A DNA stretch of 64,000 nucleotides from Craterostigma plantagineum (taxonomy: Eukaryota; Streptophyta; Magnoliopsida; Lamiales; Linderniaceae). Position numbers and translations under genes: made by a program. The DNA lies in the NCBI GenBank assembly GCA_027422505.1, contig JAPQWV010000629.1:186001-250000 (forward strand), written 5' to 3'. Positions 45,000 to 54,540 of the stretch are shown one piece after another; within the stretch, counting starts at the first letter, position 1, and each line of letters starts with the position of its first letter. Below the pieces are notes generated by a model. It did no database searches, had not been told where the DNA came from, and was given only the letters and a program-made list of their open reading frames with translations.

Positions 45000-45540
45000 A
45001 ATCGGGCGAGAGACCTTCGAAATGAGGACTTTCGCCGTGTTACTAAAATACCATGAAGAATCGGCCAATTGAGGGTGAGATGAAATCGGGCGATTTTAGC
45101 TGTTCAAGTCTTAGAATATTATAACATCATAATCGGGCGATTGGATTTAGAGAATCGAACGATTTGAACGCACGGTGAAAGTGAAATCGGGCGATTTCAC
45201 TTTCGATCGAAACTCGTGATTTCGAGTAAAGTTTTGATCGACTCTGAGTCTCGAACGGAGTTATGCTTTCGCCGAGTTTAAAATTGGGCGATTTGTCATT
45301 CGGTCGAAACCGAGGGTTATATCACAAGAAATCGAGTGTTGACTCAATTTTGACCCCAAATCGAGCGATTGGTCATCCGATCGATTTCTGAAAATCACTG
45401 AGTTCTACAATCGGGCGATTTCTGAATTCCCAAATATTTTAATATAATTTAATTCTTTGCACCATTCGGGCGATTCAGAGTACTTTAAAAATTGAGCGTT
45501 GACTTGACTCTGACTATAAATTGAGCGAATCAGTTTAATG
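45000..45540 (+). repeat. AATCGGGCGATT word array in element E LTR
   Basis: About 540 bases with repeated AATCGGGCGATT, AATCGAGCGATT, AATTGGGCGATT and TTTCGCCGAGT words, roughly every 20-45 bases. The arms AATCG/CGATT are palindromic around GG. The same words, in inverted form, fill 21540-22010. Confidence 0.88.
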
Positions 45541-46065
45541 GATTGACTGTTGACTGCCGAGTTTGATAGCTAAATATAATCATTTCATACCAATATAGTT
45601 TAAGAATCAGCACTGATACTAATAATGTTATTATATCCAGAGGACCATATCATAGAGACTCCATCCGATTTCGTATTTGACCATAGTGGGAGGACAGGTA
45701 GGTGGACATCCATCTACAATACGTACACACATTATGATTTATGTGTTTTCATGTGATTTGATAATTTTTGGGACTTACGTGATTAACGTGTTTTACATGT
45801 TACATGTTCATTATTATGCAAATCATGCTTTATGAGATTTCATGTATATGCATGGCATATGCATATCACGTCAAGGAGAGATATGGTTGTACCGTAGTCA
45901 GACGGTAGTGATATGAGATATTGACATACGGGGTAGAATGAGATGCTTGTGATTGGTGACTCTTAGAGGAGTCGAGGTTGGGCTCACTCGGCACCTGGCG
46001 GAGACAGGCGTGATCGATCTGTCTACTCGGGCGTGACCATCCCGATGTTCATACCGCCGGATGAG

Positions 46066-46200
46066 ATTTTGGTGCGACATGATAGGAGGCCATTGGCGTG
46101 ATCGTTCAGTGCACTATCAGTGTATGCTTTTGGTGCGGAGCGACCCGGTAGGAGGCCATTGGCGTGATCGTCCAGTGCACTACCAGTGTGGACTGCCGCG
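46066..46200 (+). repeat. 66-base tandem duplication in element E LTR
   Basis: Two adjacent copies containing AGGAGGCCATTGGCGTGATC, at 46084 and 46150, each followed by CAGTGCACTAyCAGTGT. Solo LTR 2 has one copy (near 15370-15410), so the duplication arose in the E lineage. Confidence 0.88.
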
Positions 46201-46696
46201 AGACTTGGGGGTGGCCTCCGAGTAGTCTATTGCGCGCGAAGGTGTCGAGCTTAACCTAGGGCCCTGTATTGTGTGAAATAGAAATGTGGGAATAGAAAGA
46301 GTGTGCATTGATATGTGAGATATTGGGAATTGGGGTTGAGTGCACACTTGCATACATGCATGTTTATTCACCTGCTGGGCAAATCGCACAGTGTTTACGT
46401 GTTGTAGGTACTGAGTCTGACGCTGATACGCGTCAAGACTGAGGCGGCCGGTGGCGATGCTCCACGGACTTTTGAAGGTCGTACGGTACATGGATGAAGA
46501 CCTGTGGAGCGGCGTTAGGGTTTTTTTTGTTCTTTTGATATTTTGGGCTTTGGCCCATGTATGGCCATTACGATGTGGACAGATTTTTATAGTAATGTAT
46601 ATTATTCTAGGAAAAAGTTTTAGTGAGACGGGCCTTCCGCGATTTACATTGCGGAAATCCGCCTTGAATCCTAATTAGAAAAGTAGGGTCGCCACA

Positions 46697-46768
46697 GATC
46701 CTCCAGGCTTTTGAGCGGCAGTACATGGACGTTCTACAGAACCTATAACCTAACGCTCTGATATCACC
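46697..46768 (-). other. Leader remnant and primer site of an inverted Tekay element
   Basis: On the minus strand the LTR end at 46769 is followed by GG and TGATATCAGAGC (46766-46755), one base different from the tRNA-Met primer site, then about 55 bases that resemble the leader of element Y (TTCTGTAGA near 46733). It ends at the LTR of element E. Confidence 0.8.
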
Positions 46769-47589
46769 TGTAACGACCCGACTTCCTATATACGTATTTT
46801 GGCGGATTAACGCAGCGTAAGCAGCGAAAAGCCCATTTAATAAAAACTTTTTAAACACAATAGTAAATAAACATTTAAAGTCGATTTTTACGAAACACTC
46901 TTTTGTCTGTTGGGTCGAAGCCCAAAATATAAAACACGAAACATAACTTAAAACACTTCACAGGTCTCGTTTCATGTACTGCGCCGCCCACAAAAGTCCG
47001 TGGAGTCACCGCCATCAGCCGCCTAGTCGTGACGTATTTCAACGTCCGACTCGTTCGTACCTACACATGTAAACCCTGAACTTTTGCCCAGTAGATAAAA
47101 ATATGCATGAATGCACGTGCTCTCACATCCCGATCCCGACACACCTCACAAATGCACGCTCGACTCTTTTCTCGCATCTCATCACATCTCGAATCATCAG
47201 GGTCCTAGGCTAGAACTAAAGGCAACACGCACGCAATACATCACAATCACAAGGGTCCGTAGCTCGGGTGGCCCCACACCCCACAAGGGTCAGTAGCTCG
47301 GGAGTCCCACTCCCCACAGCACAATCACATATAGTGTGCCTTAGTCCTAATCTCACTACTCATACGAGTCGATGACCAACAATCGGTTACAATCTACCCC
47401 ACTCATCGGCACTATACAGTGTCACCGTGACTCTGCACCGTCCCATCTCTTCGTACCACATGTATGTAATTGCCGTGCAAATAAAATGCAACATATGAAT
47501 TAACTTTCCAACTATCCCTATATCATGTATCGGCCCGAGATACCATCTCTGCCCGACCCGAAAACCCTAAGTGCGAAATACTATCATGG

Positions 47590-48260
47590 CCCGAGTCATA
47601 AGACTCTAGGCCCGAACTCTCACCCTCATTTCCAAAATTACACTAAATTTTTCATTGTAAGACCCGTAAATTTGAAATCACCTTTAAAAGCCCAAATTTT
47701 CACATTAAAAAGACCCAAATTTTATTATATTATTCCCAAATTTCACATTGACCCAAAACTTAAAAATTTATTTTAAAAGCACCCCTTGACAGAATTTTCT
47801 CTCGACTCCCGAGTTTTAAAAGTATTTAAATTTGGTTCCCGAGTTTGAGAAAACCCTAATTTAAGAGATCCGAATTTTTGAAAGTTAGTTTTATAACCCG
47901 AATATTTTTCCGAGTTTCAAAACTGCCCCAAGAGTATTAAATTTCTATAAAAATCTCCCTTGCCCAAATTTTACATCTCAGCCCCCGGATTTTATAAAAT
48001 TTTAATTTAGTCCCCAAACTTTAGAAAAACCCAAATTTAATCCAATGACTCAAATTTCTTAAATCTGTACTCACACCCTAAATTTCCTAAATTGGCTCAA
48101 TCTACCCCAAAAGTTTGCCCCTCACCCAATTTAACCCTCATTGCCGAAACTTGAAACCCTAATTTGCACTATTACCCGAACTTCGCAAATCTAACCAATC
48201 TTGCCCTCAAAATTCTAATTCTTCTTTCCAATCCTAATTTCTTTCATTTCCCTAGATCAC
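47590..48260 (-). repeat. CCCAAATTT / CCCGAATTT word array in the inverted LTR
   Basis: About 670 bases with repeated CCCAAATTT, ACCCGAATxTT, CCCGAGTTT, ACCCTAATTT and CCCTCAAAATT words on the given strand (AAATTTGGG and AAACTCGGG in LTR sense) every 15-35 bases. It occupies a mid-LTR position comparable to the CG-word arrays of the other Tekay LTRs. The word is AT-centred, and AT bias makes it less striking. Confidence 0.7.
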
Positions 48261-48499
48261 CCAAAATTAGAGATGGCCGAATTTAAAACCAAACATGGCC
48301 GAAATTATCACATAACATATAACACAAAATCATGCAATCACATAAAATTTTACGGCATGCAACACATAGAAAAATCTCGACTCCTAATCTTGTTTACATA
48401 TGTAGGTGATCTTCACCTCCGTTAATTCCGTAGAGAGCTATGTTACGGGTTGTTTCGAGTGATCCCGACCGTAGGACTTCGATCCCGAGGTCCTCCTCG

Positions 48500-48660
48500 T
48501 CCGCGAGCTTCTCCCTCTCTTTTCTCTCTTTTTTTTCTTCCTTCCCTCTCTCGCTCTCTCTCTATCGGCCTCTACCTCTCCTTTCTTTCCTTTCTTTCTC
48601 ATTCTTTCCTTCTCTCTCTCGGCTCTCCTCTCTTTCCTTTCTATTCTCCTTTGGCCTTAT
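48500..48660. repeat. Pyrimidine-rich low-complexity stretch
   Basis: Long runs of CT and TTC words such as CTCTCTCTCTC and TTTCTTTCC. The Ser/Phe/Leu-rich ORFs here (48440-48704) are by-products of this composition. Confidence 0.9.
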
Positions 48661-48741
48661 TTATTCTTGTCTTCATGTATGTAGAGAGGTGTATTAAGTG
48701 TTGAGGTTTGTTTTTATTCCATCATGCACCTTAGGCTTTTG

Positions 48742-49300
48742 CGTGTATTTAGAGCTGTCAATGGGCCGGGCTGGGGCGGGCTGGCCCGCCGCCCGCCAAA
48801 GCCCGCTGTTTGGCGGGGCAGGGCGGGCCTTCAAAACTGAAGACCAGCCCGCCCCGCCAGCGGGCCGGGGACCTGGCGAACCAGGCCCGCTCGCCATGAC
48901 TTTTTTTAAGTTTTGTTATTTAAACTTTTTAATTAATTAAGAATAATTTATATAATTATGATATTAAATATAAATTAATTATGTGTTAATTAATAAATGC
49001 ATCACTAAATATTTAATTATAATAATATACATTAATTATTTATTAATTAATAAATGCATCATTAATTATAAATAAAATCATTAATTAATTCATCTATTTA
49101 AATAAATATATAATTAATTTATAAAATTAATTAGTAAAAAATATGGCGGGCCGCCCGCCCCGCCTAGCCCGTGGCCCGCACGGGCTACCCCGTTTAGGCC
49201 CGCCTGCTGATGGGCCTTAAAAATCCCAGCCCGCCCCATAGGCAGGGCGGGGCAGGCCGGCCCGCGGGCTGCGGGCTATTTTGACAGCTCTAGGTGTATT
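48742..49300. repeat. Target-site duplication pair around the hAT MITE
   Basis: CGTGTATT at 48742-48749 and GGTGTATT at 49293-49300 flank the element; seven of eight bases match, as expected for an aged 8-base hAT duplication. Confidence 0.85.
48750..49292. mobile_element. hAT-type MITE with TAGAGCTGTCAA inverted ends
   Basis: 543 bases with ends TAGAGCTGTCAA and TTTGACAGCTCTA-like (TTGACAGCTCTA), subterminal GC-rich arms rich in GGGCCGGGC, CCCGCC and GGCGGG (48762-48900 and 49143-49280) that are roughly complementary, and an AT-rich centre of TTAATTAATTA type. The 8-base duplication, the TAGAGCTGTCA termini and lack of coding fit a non-autonomous hAT element. The arms could fold into a long hairpin. 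Confidence 0.9.
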
Positions 49301-49812
49301 AGGTGATGACTCTGCCCCTCCCCAACGTGATCTTCTTCTTCTTCCTCTCCTTTTCCTGAATTTTGTTAATTTGTCCTCATGGAGATGGAATCATGGAGAT
49401 GCCTTAGTGGTTCTTGTCCTTATGCAAATCAAAGGTGTGACATTGTGGTTAGATCTTGTCTCTATGCTCAAGGAGGTGGAATAATAGTGGTTACCTTTTC
49501 CTCAAGCTCACATGGAGTTGGCTTGGTCTTACCTTGCCCTCCAATTATTTTCGGACATTTTTTTATTTTATTTTTTTAAAAGTATTATTATTATTACTAT
49601 TATTATTATTGTTATTGGACCAAAATCGTAATAACTTGGGAAAATATTTCCTTTATTTGGCTCATAATTATTTTCGATCCATTTAAAATTTTTCGAGTCC
49701 TGTTATAAAATTTTGGCTCGGCTCGGAAAGAAATCGGTGTATGTTTGAAAATCGACTCCACACATTCCACATATTATTGAAATAATCCGGTATAAATTTT
49801 TCGGGTATTACA
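49301..49812 (-). other. U3-side part of the inverted Tekay LTR
   Basis: The remaining 510 bases of the LTR beyond the MITE. It has an (ATT)n run at 49586-49612 and ends TTTCGGGTATTACA, the inverted LTR start. No gene is seen. Confidence 0.75.
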
Positions 49813-50183
49813 CGCAACCATATTAGATTCGTCAACAAATAAGTCATGTCAACACTCAGTCACCCTACTGAAGTCTAAGACTTACGAACTAATTTAATAT
49901 CGGAGGATAATAGCTCACTGTTGCCCCTCTCTCACCCCATGAGAATCGGTGACTAAACTCAAGATATATGCGACTTATTTATTTATCGTCCCACCGGATG
50001 CCTAGTAAGACTTGATAGGTAAATAATAATATGCCTTTTAAAGAATAAATATTATAATATAAATTCCATTAATATGAATAAGATTAAATTATTCAAATAT
50101 AGATAGAATAATACATCAATTATTTAATACATGCCATATTCATTACATCCTCGAATGGCATTCCGAGGGCACCCAATAGTTAG
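49813..50183 (-). repeat. Inverted LTR fragment of copia C type
   Basis: The minus strand reads GGGTGCCCTCGGAATGCC, then a region matching the copia C LTR in order (GGCGC/AGGCA, GCATCCGrT, CTCGAGTTGAGTCAC vs CTTGAGTTTAGTCAC, GGGTxCGAGAGAGG vs GGGTGAGAGAGGGG, AGTCCGTAAG vs GTTCGTAAGTC). It breaks off at the inverted Tekay LTR at 49812. Identity is moderate. Confidence 0.65.
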
Positions 50184-51522
50184 GACTGCTTGGGTGGAGG
50201 TCCTCGAAGAGCCATACTCGACTTCACCAAGGTAAGTTGTCTGGTTCGGCCCTGGCGAGGCTCGTCTAACTCCAGAGGACCTTGGTGGTGGTGGTGAATT
50301 GGATGATCGAGATCTAGTAATCTGAAATCCTCATCCTCGTCCTCGTCCGCGACTACCTGTTGCTGTGGTTCTCGACCTCCTGTCTCCCCCTCAGGATGAT
50401 CTTGATCGTCAGGATCATCATGACGATGTTTCTTCTTCTTGTATCCGGTTGGTATCCGGTTGAGGTATTAGTCCGCCCGTGAGCATCTTCTTGTAGAGTT
50501 CTTCTTCTTCTGGGTTTCGTTCACCGTCGAGTTGAAGGAGTCGACCAACCAGGATGTCGAAGAGCTGGGGTATTAGCATGTGATATACATCGGGTTGACT
50601 GGTTGTCGTGGTGGTAAAGAGAGGATGCGAGATTGCAACGATGGCTGTTCCTCCATGGGGGCCTTTCCTTTGTCCGTTGAGGCAGTCTGGACTGCAGCCT
50701 TAATGAGTCCTTGAACCCGTGGTAGGGTGACCATTTCAAAGAACTCATACAAACGGTTTTCAAGTAGGCCGTCGTTACACCTGTAGGAGTTGCTCCGGCG
50801 CCACTAGAGTTAGCCGTTAACACCCTGGCTAAGTCAGGGCGCCCCTCGTCAACAGAAGTCTCTAGGACTTCAGTTTCCTTGGGTCTTCTGACCTCTCCTT
50901 GCGACACATCTTTGGGAGATGGTGCTCGGGTCATTACAGCCTCGTCAAGGAGACGGGCTTGTGTGGAGCTTTCGCCGGGCCACTTCCCATTAGCACACGT
51001 ACAGGACTAGGTCCTCTACGGTGGCTCTCAGATGATGAGTTGCTAAAGTCATCATATGTGAGACTTCCATCCAATCCTTGAAGTGCCTCAATTACAGACA
51101 CTTCTATGAACGTTGAGGTTTGGTCTGTGTCGTAGAGATGTGTTCAGTGGGAACAGACACTAGAGCCGAGCTACTAGTGGCTTGTGGGGGGTGTTGTAAA
51201 AATTTGAGACACTTGTCTATTGGGAGAAAGCGAATGGTCGGGTTCGGGTTGTACATGAGCCGTTGGATCAGGTTTGGCGTCTTCTATCCTAGGGTGTAAC
51301 CCGGCCGTGGGGGGCTTCAGACGTTGTGATCTCGGGGATGACTAATTGCGGTTGTTCGATCCGCTCAGCTTGTTGCCGTTGCCCATGTGGAATCAATGTC
51401 TCTTGATCTTCATCATCCGCTTCATTAGCTGCAGATGGTTGTGATGGTTCAGGAACTGAGTGTTGGGGGATGGTTGGTGTTGTAGTGGTGCTATCTGTGG
51501 TTCAGAGGGTTCTCTCAGGTCC
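50184..51522 (-). pseudogene. Decayed retroelement ORF, low-complexity C-terminal part
   Basis: On the minus strand this looks like the Ser/Thr/Pro- and Glu-rich tail of the ORF that begins at 52445. Only short frames remain (for example 50934-50521) and none has a recognisable domain. Acidic and polar words dominate around 50300-50420. Much of it may be diverged coding sequence, but I cannot show a continuous frame. A (CT)n(CA)n run is at 51527-51560. Confidence 0.45.
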
Positions 51523-52445
51523 TCACTCTCTCTCTCTCTCTCTCTCACACACTCTCTCACTAACCCCTGGGGTAGACTCAGGTAGGTTATCCTGAGTTGT
51601 GGGGTTAAAGATATTGTAGCGCTGGCCGTAGTCCTCGACGTCGTCTAAGCTAGCCAGGGCTAACCATTCGCGTGGAATTGGCATGCCTTTTCGCGCATAC
51701 TTCTCGTCAGTCTTCCCCTTCTGGAGATAGTGCAATTTGGGTGGTGTGAAGTTTTCCTCTTCTGGTCGTCTTGGTATCTCAGCTTTGTTGATATGAAGTG
51801 GTGGATCATCAGTGAGAACCACCGGATATAGGGCAAGTTCTGACCCTTCTTCTTCGACCGCTGAAGTTGATCGTCCAGGTCCACTGTGATTAGTTTGGCG
51901 TAGTCATAGTTTCTCCTGAATACGATCCCATGAAGATTAGAAGAATTGTGATGTTACAGCGATCGTAGCCTGAGTGCTTTGGTGAGAAGCACTTGTTGTC
52001 GAAGGCAAAGAGTGTTCGCCAGCAGTATCATGGACTGCTGAAAATGGGAGATGAATTTGATTGGAGTGAAGTATCCCATATTCATTATGTCCTCTATAAG
52101 TTCATCCTCTGATGCCTCATGTGCATATTCAGGTTGCCTTGGCAGCCGACAGACGTGGCGAATGAGCTCTCTGGTGATCTGCACCTTCTCATTTGTGATT
52201 TGGGCCTCGTAATATACGTTGTTGTCGGCTGCAATTTTAGTCTTCATCGTCCCCCGGAATTGCTGTAGATAGACTGTGGGGACTTGGACTGATGCTGAAA
52301 AGGCATACCCAAGGTGATGGGTCCTCAAAATGGATAGGATTATCCTATCCTGTCACTTGAAGGTGCTCAGTTCAAGTTTAAAGTTATTATCCTTGGTTGT
52401 GATCCATTTTGAGGTTGGGTATACGAGATCAGCCGGTGTCGTCAT
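51523..52445 (-). pseudogene. Retroelement ORF with VPTVYLQQF motif, N-terminal part
   Basis: The ATG at 52445 (minus) opens MTTPADLVYPTSKWITTKDN, followed by a stop near 52355 and then VQVPTVYLQQFRGTM, ITRELIRHVCRLP, EDELIEDIMNMGYFTPIKFI and, after a frameshift near 52010, NYDYAKLI-like and SKKKGQNLPYIRWFSLMI motifs, and KGKTDEKYARKGMPIPREW near 51690. I recall the same motif order (YLQQFW, FVNxLGY, GMPIP) from an extra retroelement ORF that is common in plant copia polyproteins. This is recall without a search. Function is unknown; it is not an envelope by anything visible here. Confidence 0.6.
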
Positions 52446-52582
52446 TTTTCCTTCTGTTCAATTTTTTTAATTCCTCCTCTTTTTGTTGTCGGACACCGGG
52501 AATTTCTGCCAAAACTGCAACATGAAAGAAAATGCGATTAAAAGTATATAATGAAAAGAGAAAGTGCAAATGTGAATATTAT
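52446..52582. other. Spacer between inverted ORF and copia D
   Basis: A 137-base AT-rich stretch with no motif. The breakpoint that removed the 5' end of copia D is somewhere here. Confidence 0.4.
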
Positions 52583-53480
52583 GGGCTTCAGTTTTCCCTT
52601 CTCCTACACCGAATTGAATCAAGGCTACAACATTAGGGCTTCCCAAAGGTTGGAGTCTTGAGTCAATTAAACTACCCGAAGATCTTTCTATTAAAGAAGA
52701 ATCACAAAATCACCATTCTGAAAATTCTCTCTATATACCACCTATTGTTAGGAAAATAGAGGAGTTAAGAGGCTCATTAGAAATAGAACGAGAGAATTTT
52801 GAGGCTGAAAAGGAAAAGTTCCTAGAAGAGATTGAGAATCTCTAAGCTTCTTCAACATCCCAAGTTATTTCCCATGCTATGCCAAAAAGCGTGAAATTTG
52901 AAAAAGCGCCTTCAGTAGATCATAAACGTATTATTAGAAGTGCTAAGCCTAACACTATTTCACCTACGTCTACAGAGAGCGTAGGGCCAGCACTAGATAC
53001 GAAGGCGTGGGTGTCTAGAATAAAATATAGAGAAGGAGTCAATAGATTTGAATGATTCCAGTATTGTTTCTCCTTCTGCAAAAATAAAAGACACTCGGAA
53101 AAATAAAAGAGCCATTTCCTCGTTTCAACTAATTGCTTCTACACACTCCCTCAAACCAATCATATTTAGAAGCACTAATTTCGAAATAGGCTCCACATCG
53201 AAAACAAAAATTAATAATTCTAAAACAAATGCATCTAGGATGACACGTAGGAAACAAGATCCAACCATAAAGAAAGCATATGGCGCTATACATGCTTGTT
53301 CTCACCTAAGGTATCCCGTTAAGATTGAATCCCCCAAGCACCTTAGGAGACTATCAAATGAAAAGATCTTTTCCTCACTCAAGCCTACTCATGCATTTGC
53401 TCGTGCTGAAATTCAACTTCTCTGCCAGGTTCAACCCACTTGGGTTCCTAAAACAACTCCTAAGAAGACAAAGCCATAAA
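52583..53480 (+). pseudogene. gag: Copia D Gag, C-terminal part
   Basis: Plus-strand remnant beginning FPFSYTELNQGYN, matching copia B near 19140. It continues with PIVRKIEELRGSLEIEREN (coiled coil), then, after stops at about 52660 and 52842, the frame 53048-53479 with KRAISSFQLIASTHSLKP, STNFEIGSTSKTKI and HAFARAEIQLLCQVQP. The capsid and CCHC knuckle are missing, as in copia B, but the breakpoint is different. The lysine-rich KTTPKKTKP end leads to a linker at 53480-53640. Confidence 0.8.
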
Positions 53481-53640
53481 GGCTAAGTCTCCTAAAGCAA
53501 AACCCAAAGTTACTTCCTCGAAGACAACTTGGGTCACTAAAGTTCCTATCGATAATAACTTAGGAACTGTATCTGAACCAAAATCTAAATCTGCTAATCT
53601 GAGAGGACCCATTTTTAAGTGGGTACCTGAAGCTCTCTAT

Positions 53641-54540
53641 TTGTTTTTGCAGATCCATCATGTGTGGTACCTTGACTCTGGTTGCTCCACACACATGACG
53701 GGAAATCAGGAGCTGCTGAGCAACTATCAAGACCGACTGAATGGAAAAGTCGGGTTTGGAAACAACGATTCAGCCCCTATTTTAGGACTTGGGGATATCA
53801 TTCTGGAGAATCTGACTATAAAAGATGTCTCCTACGTCGAAGGCCTCCGCTATAACTTGTTCAGCATAGGACAGTTCTGTGACAAAGGGTTCCAGGTGGT
53901 CTTTCATGCTGATCGGTACATAATTTTGGATAGTCAGGACACAGAACTCCTTCAAGGACTTCGAAAATCAAATCTATACACGATAAACCTCACGTTCGTG
54001 CGGCCCTCGACAGATGTTTGCCTCATTTCTCAGACTGTCATTAAGAGGAACAGCTTATGGCATCAACGCATGTCTCATCTCAACATCAAAGCTCTTCAAC
54101 ATCTCTCAACGAAAAAGTTGGTTCACGGTCTTCCAACTATAACTTTACAAAAAGAGCATCAATGTTCGGCGTGTCAATTAGGAAAGCTGAAGCGAGCATC
54201 GCATCATATCAAACAAGTGGCCTCTACTTCACGTCCTCTGGAACTGCTACATATGGACCTCTGTGGACCAATGAAGACACAGAGCATAAATGGACGCAAG
54301 TATCTGGTGGTCATAGTCGATGACTACTCTCGCTACACATGGATAAAGTTCCTCCGAACCAAAGATGAGACTGGTGACTTGATTATCAACTTTGTGAACA
54401 CTACTCAAAATCTGTTGCAACAGACTATTCAAGTTATTCGAACAGACAACGGCACTGAGTTCAAGAACAATCACCTCAGGGAGTTGTATCAGAAACTTGG
54501 AATAAGTCAACAATTTTCAGCCGCCAAGACTCATCAATAG
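53641..54540 (+). pseudogene. Copia D protease, gag-pre-integrase and integrase core
   Basis: This 299-residue frame has HHVWYLDSGCSTHMTGN (protease active site, residues about 6-22), NLFSIGQFCDKGFQVVFHAD, the zinc module LWHQRMSHLNIKALQHL with CSACQLGKLKRASHH, and the integrase core (MDLCGPMKT, VDDYSRYTWIKFLRTKDE, IRTDNGTEFKN). Both catalytic Asp residues are intact. The frame ends at TAG 54538-54540, where a Gln codon is expected; integrase continues at once in the same frame for a few codons, then a 2-base deletion near 54583 changes frame. The nominal Met is internal to pol. Confidence 0.92.

Larger units (their letters stand above)
44052..46696 (+). repeat. 3' LTR of Tekay element E
   Basis: 2645 bases from TGTAATACCCG to GGGTCGCCACA. 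It is a close relative of solo LTR 2 (2644 bases) at both ends, with a different middle array. A TATA-like ATATATGTACATA is near 44495 but is weak. The sequence after 46696 is a different, inverted Tekay LTR with leader, so E probably inserted there. Confidence 0.92.
46769..49812 (-). repeat. Inverted Tekay-type 5' LTR, carrying a hAT MITE
   Basis: Minus-strand LTR from TGTAATACCCGAAA (49812) to GTCGGGTCGTTACA (46769). It is 3044 bases, or about 2.5 kb without the MITE. The 3' module is recognisable near 46780-47480 (GCGGATTAACGCAGCG, CGTCCGAC, CACCTCACAAATGC, read inverted). A pyrimidine-rich stretch (TCTCTCTT type) lies at 48500-48650, and a CCCAAATTT word array at 47590-48260. With the primer site next to it, it is the 5' LTR of an otherwise missing element. 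Confidence 0.85.

Noticed and set aside
48440..48704. Two Ser/Phe/Leu-rich plus-strand ORFs
   Set aside because: They follow directly from the pyrimidine-rich low-complexity stretch inside an LTR.
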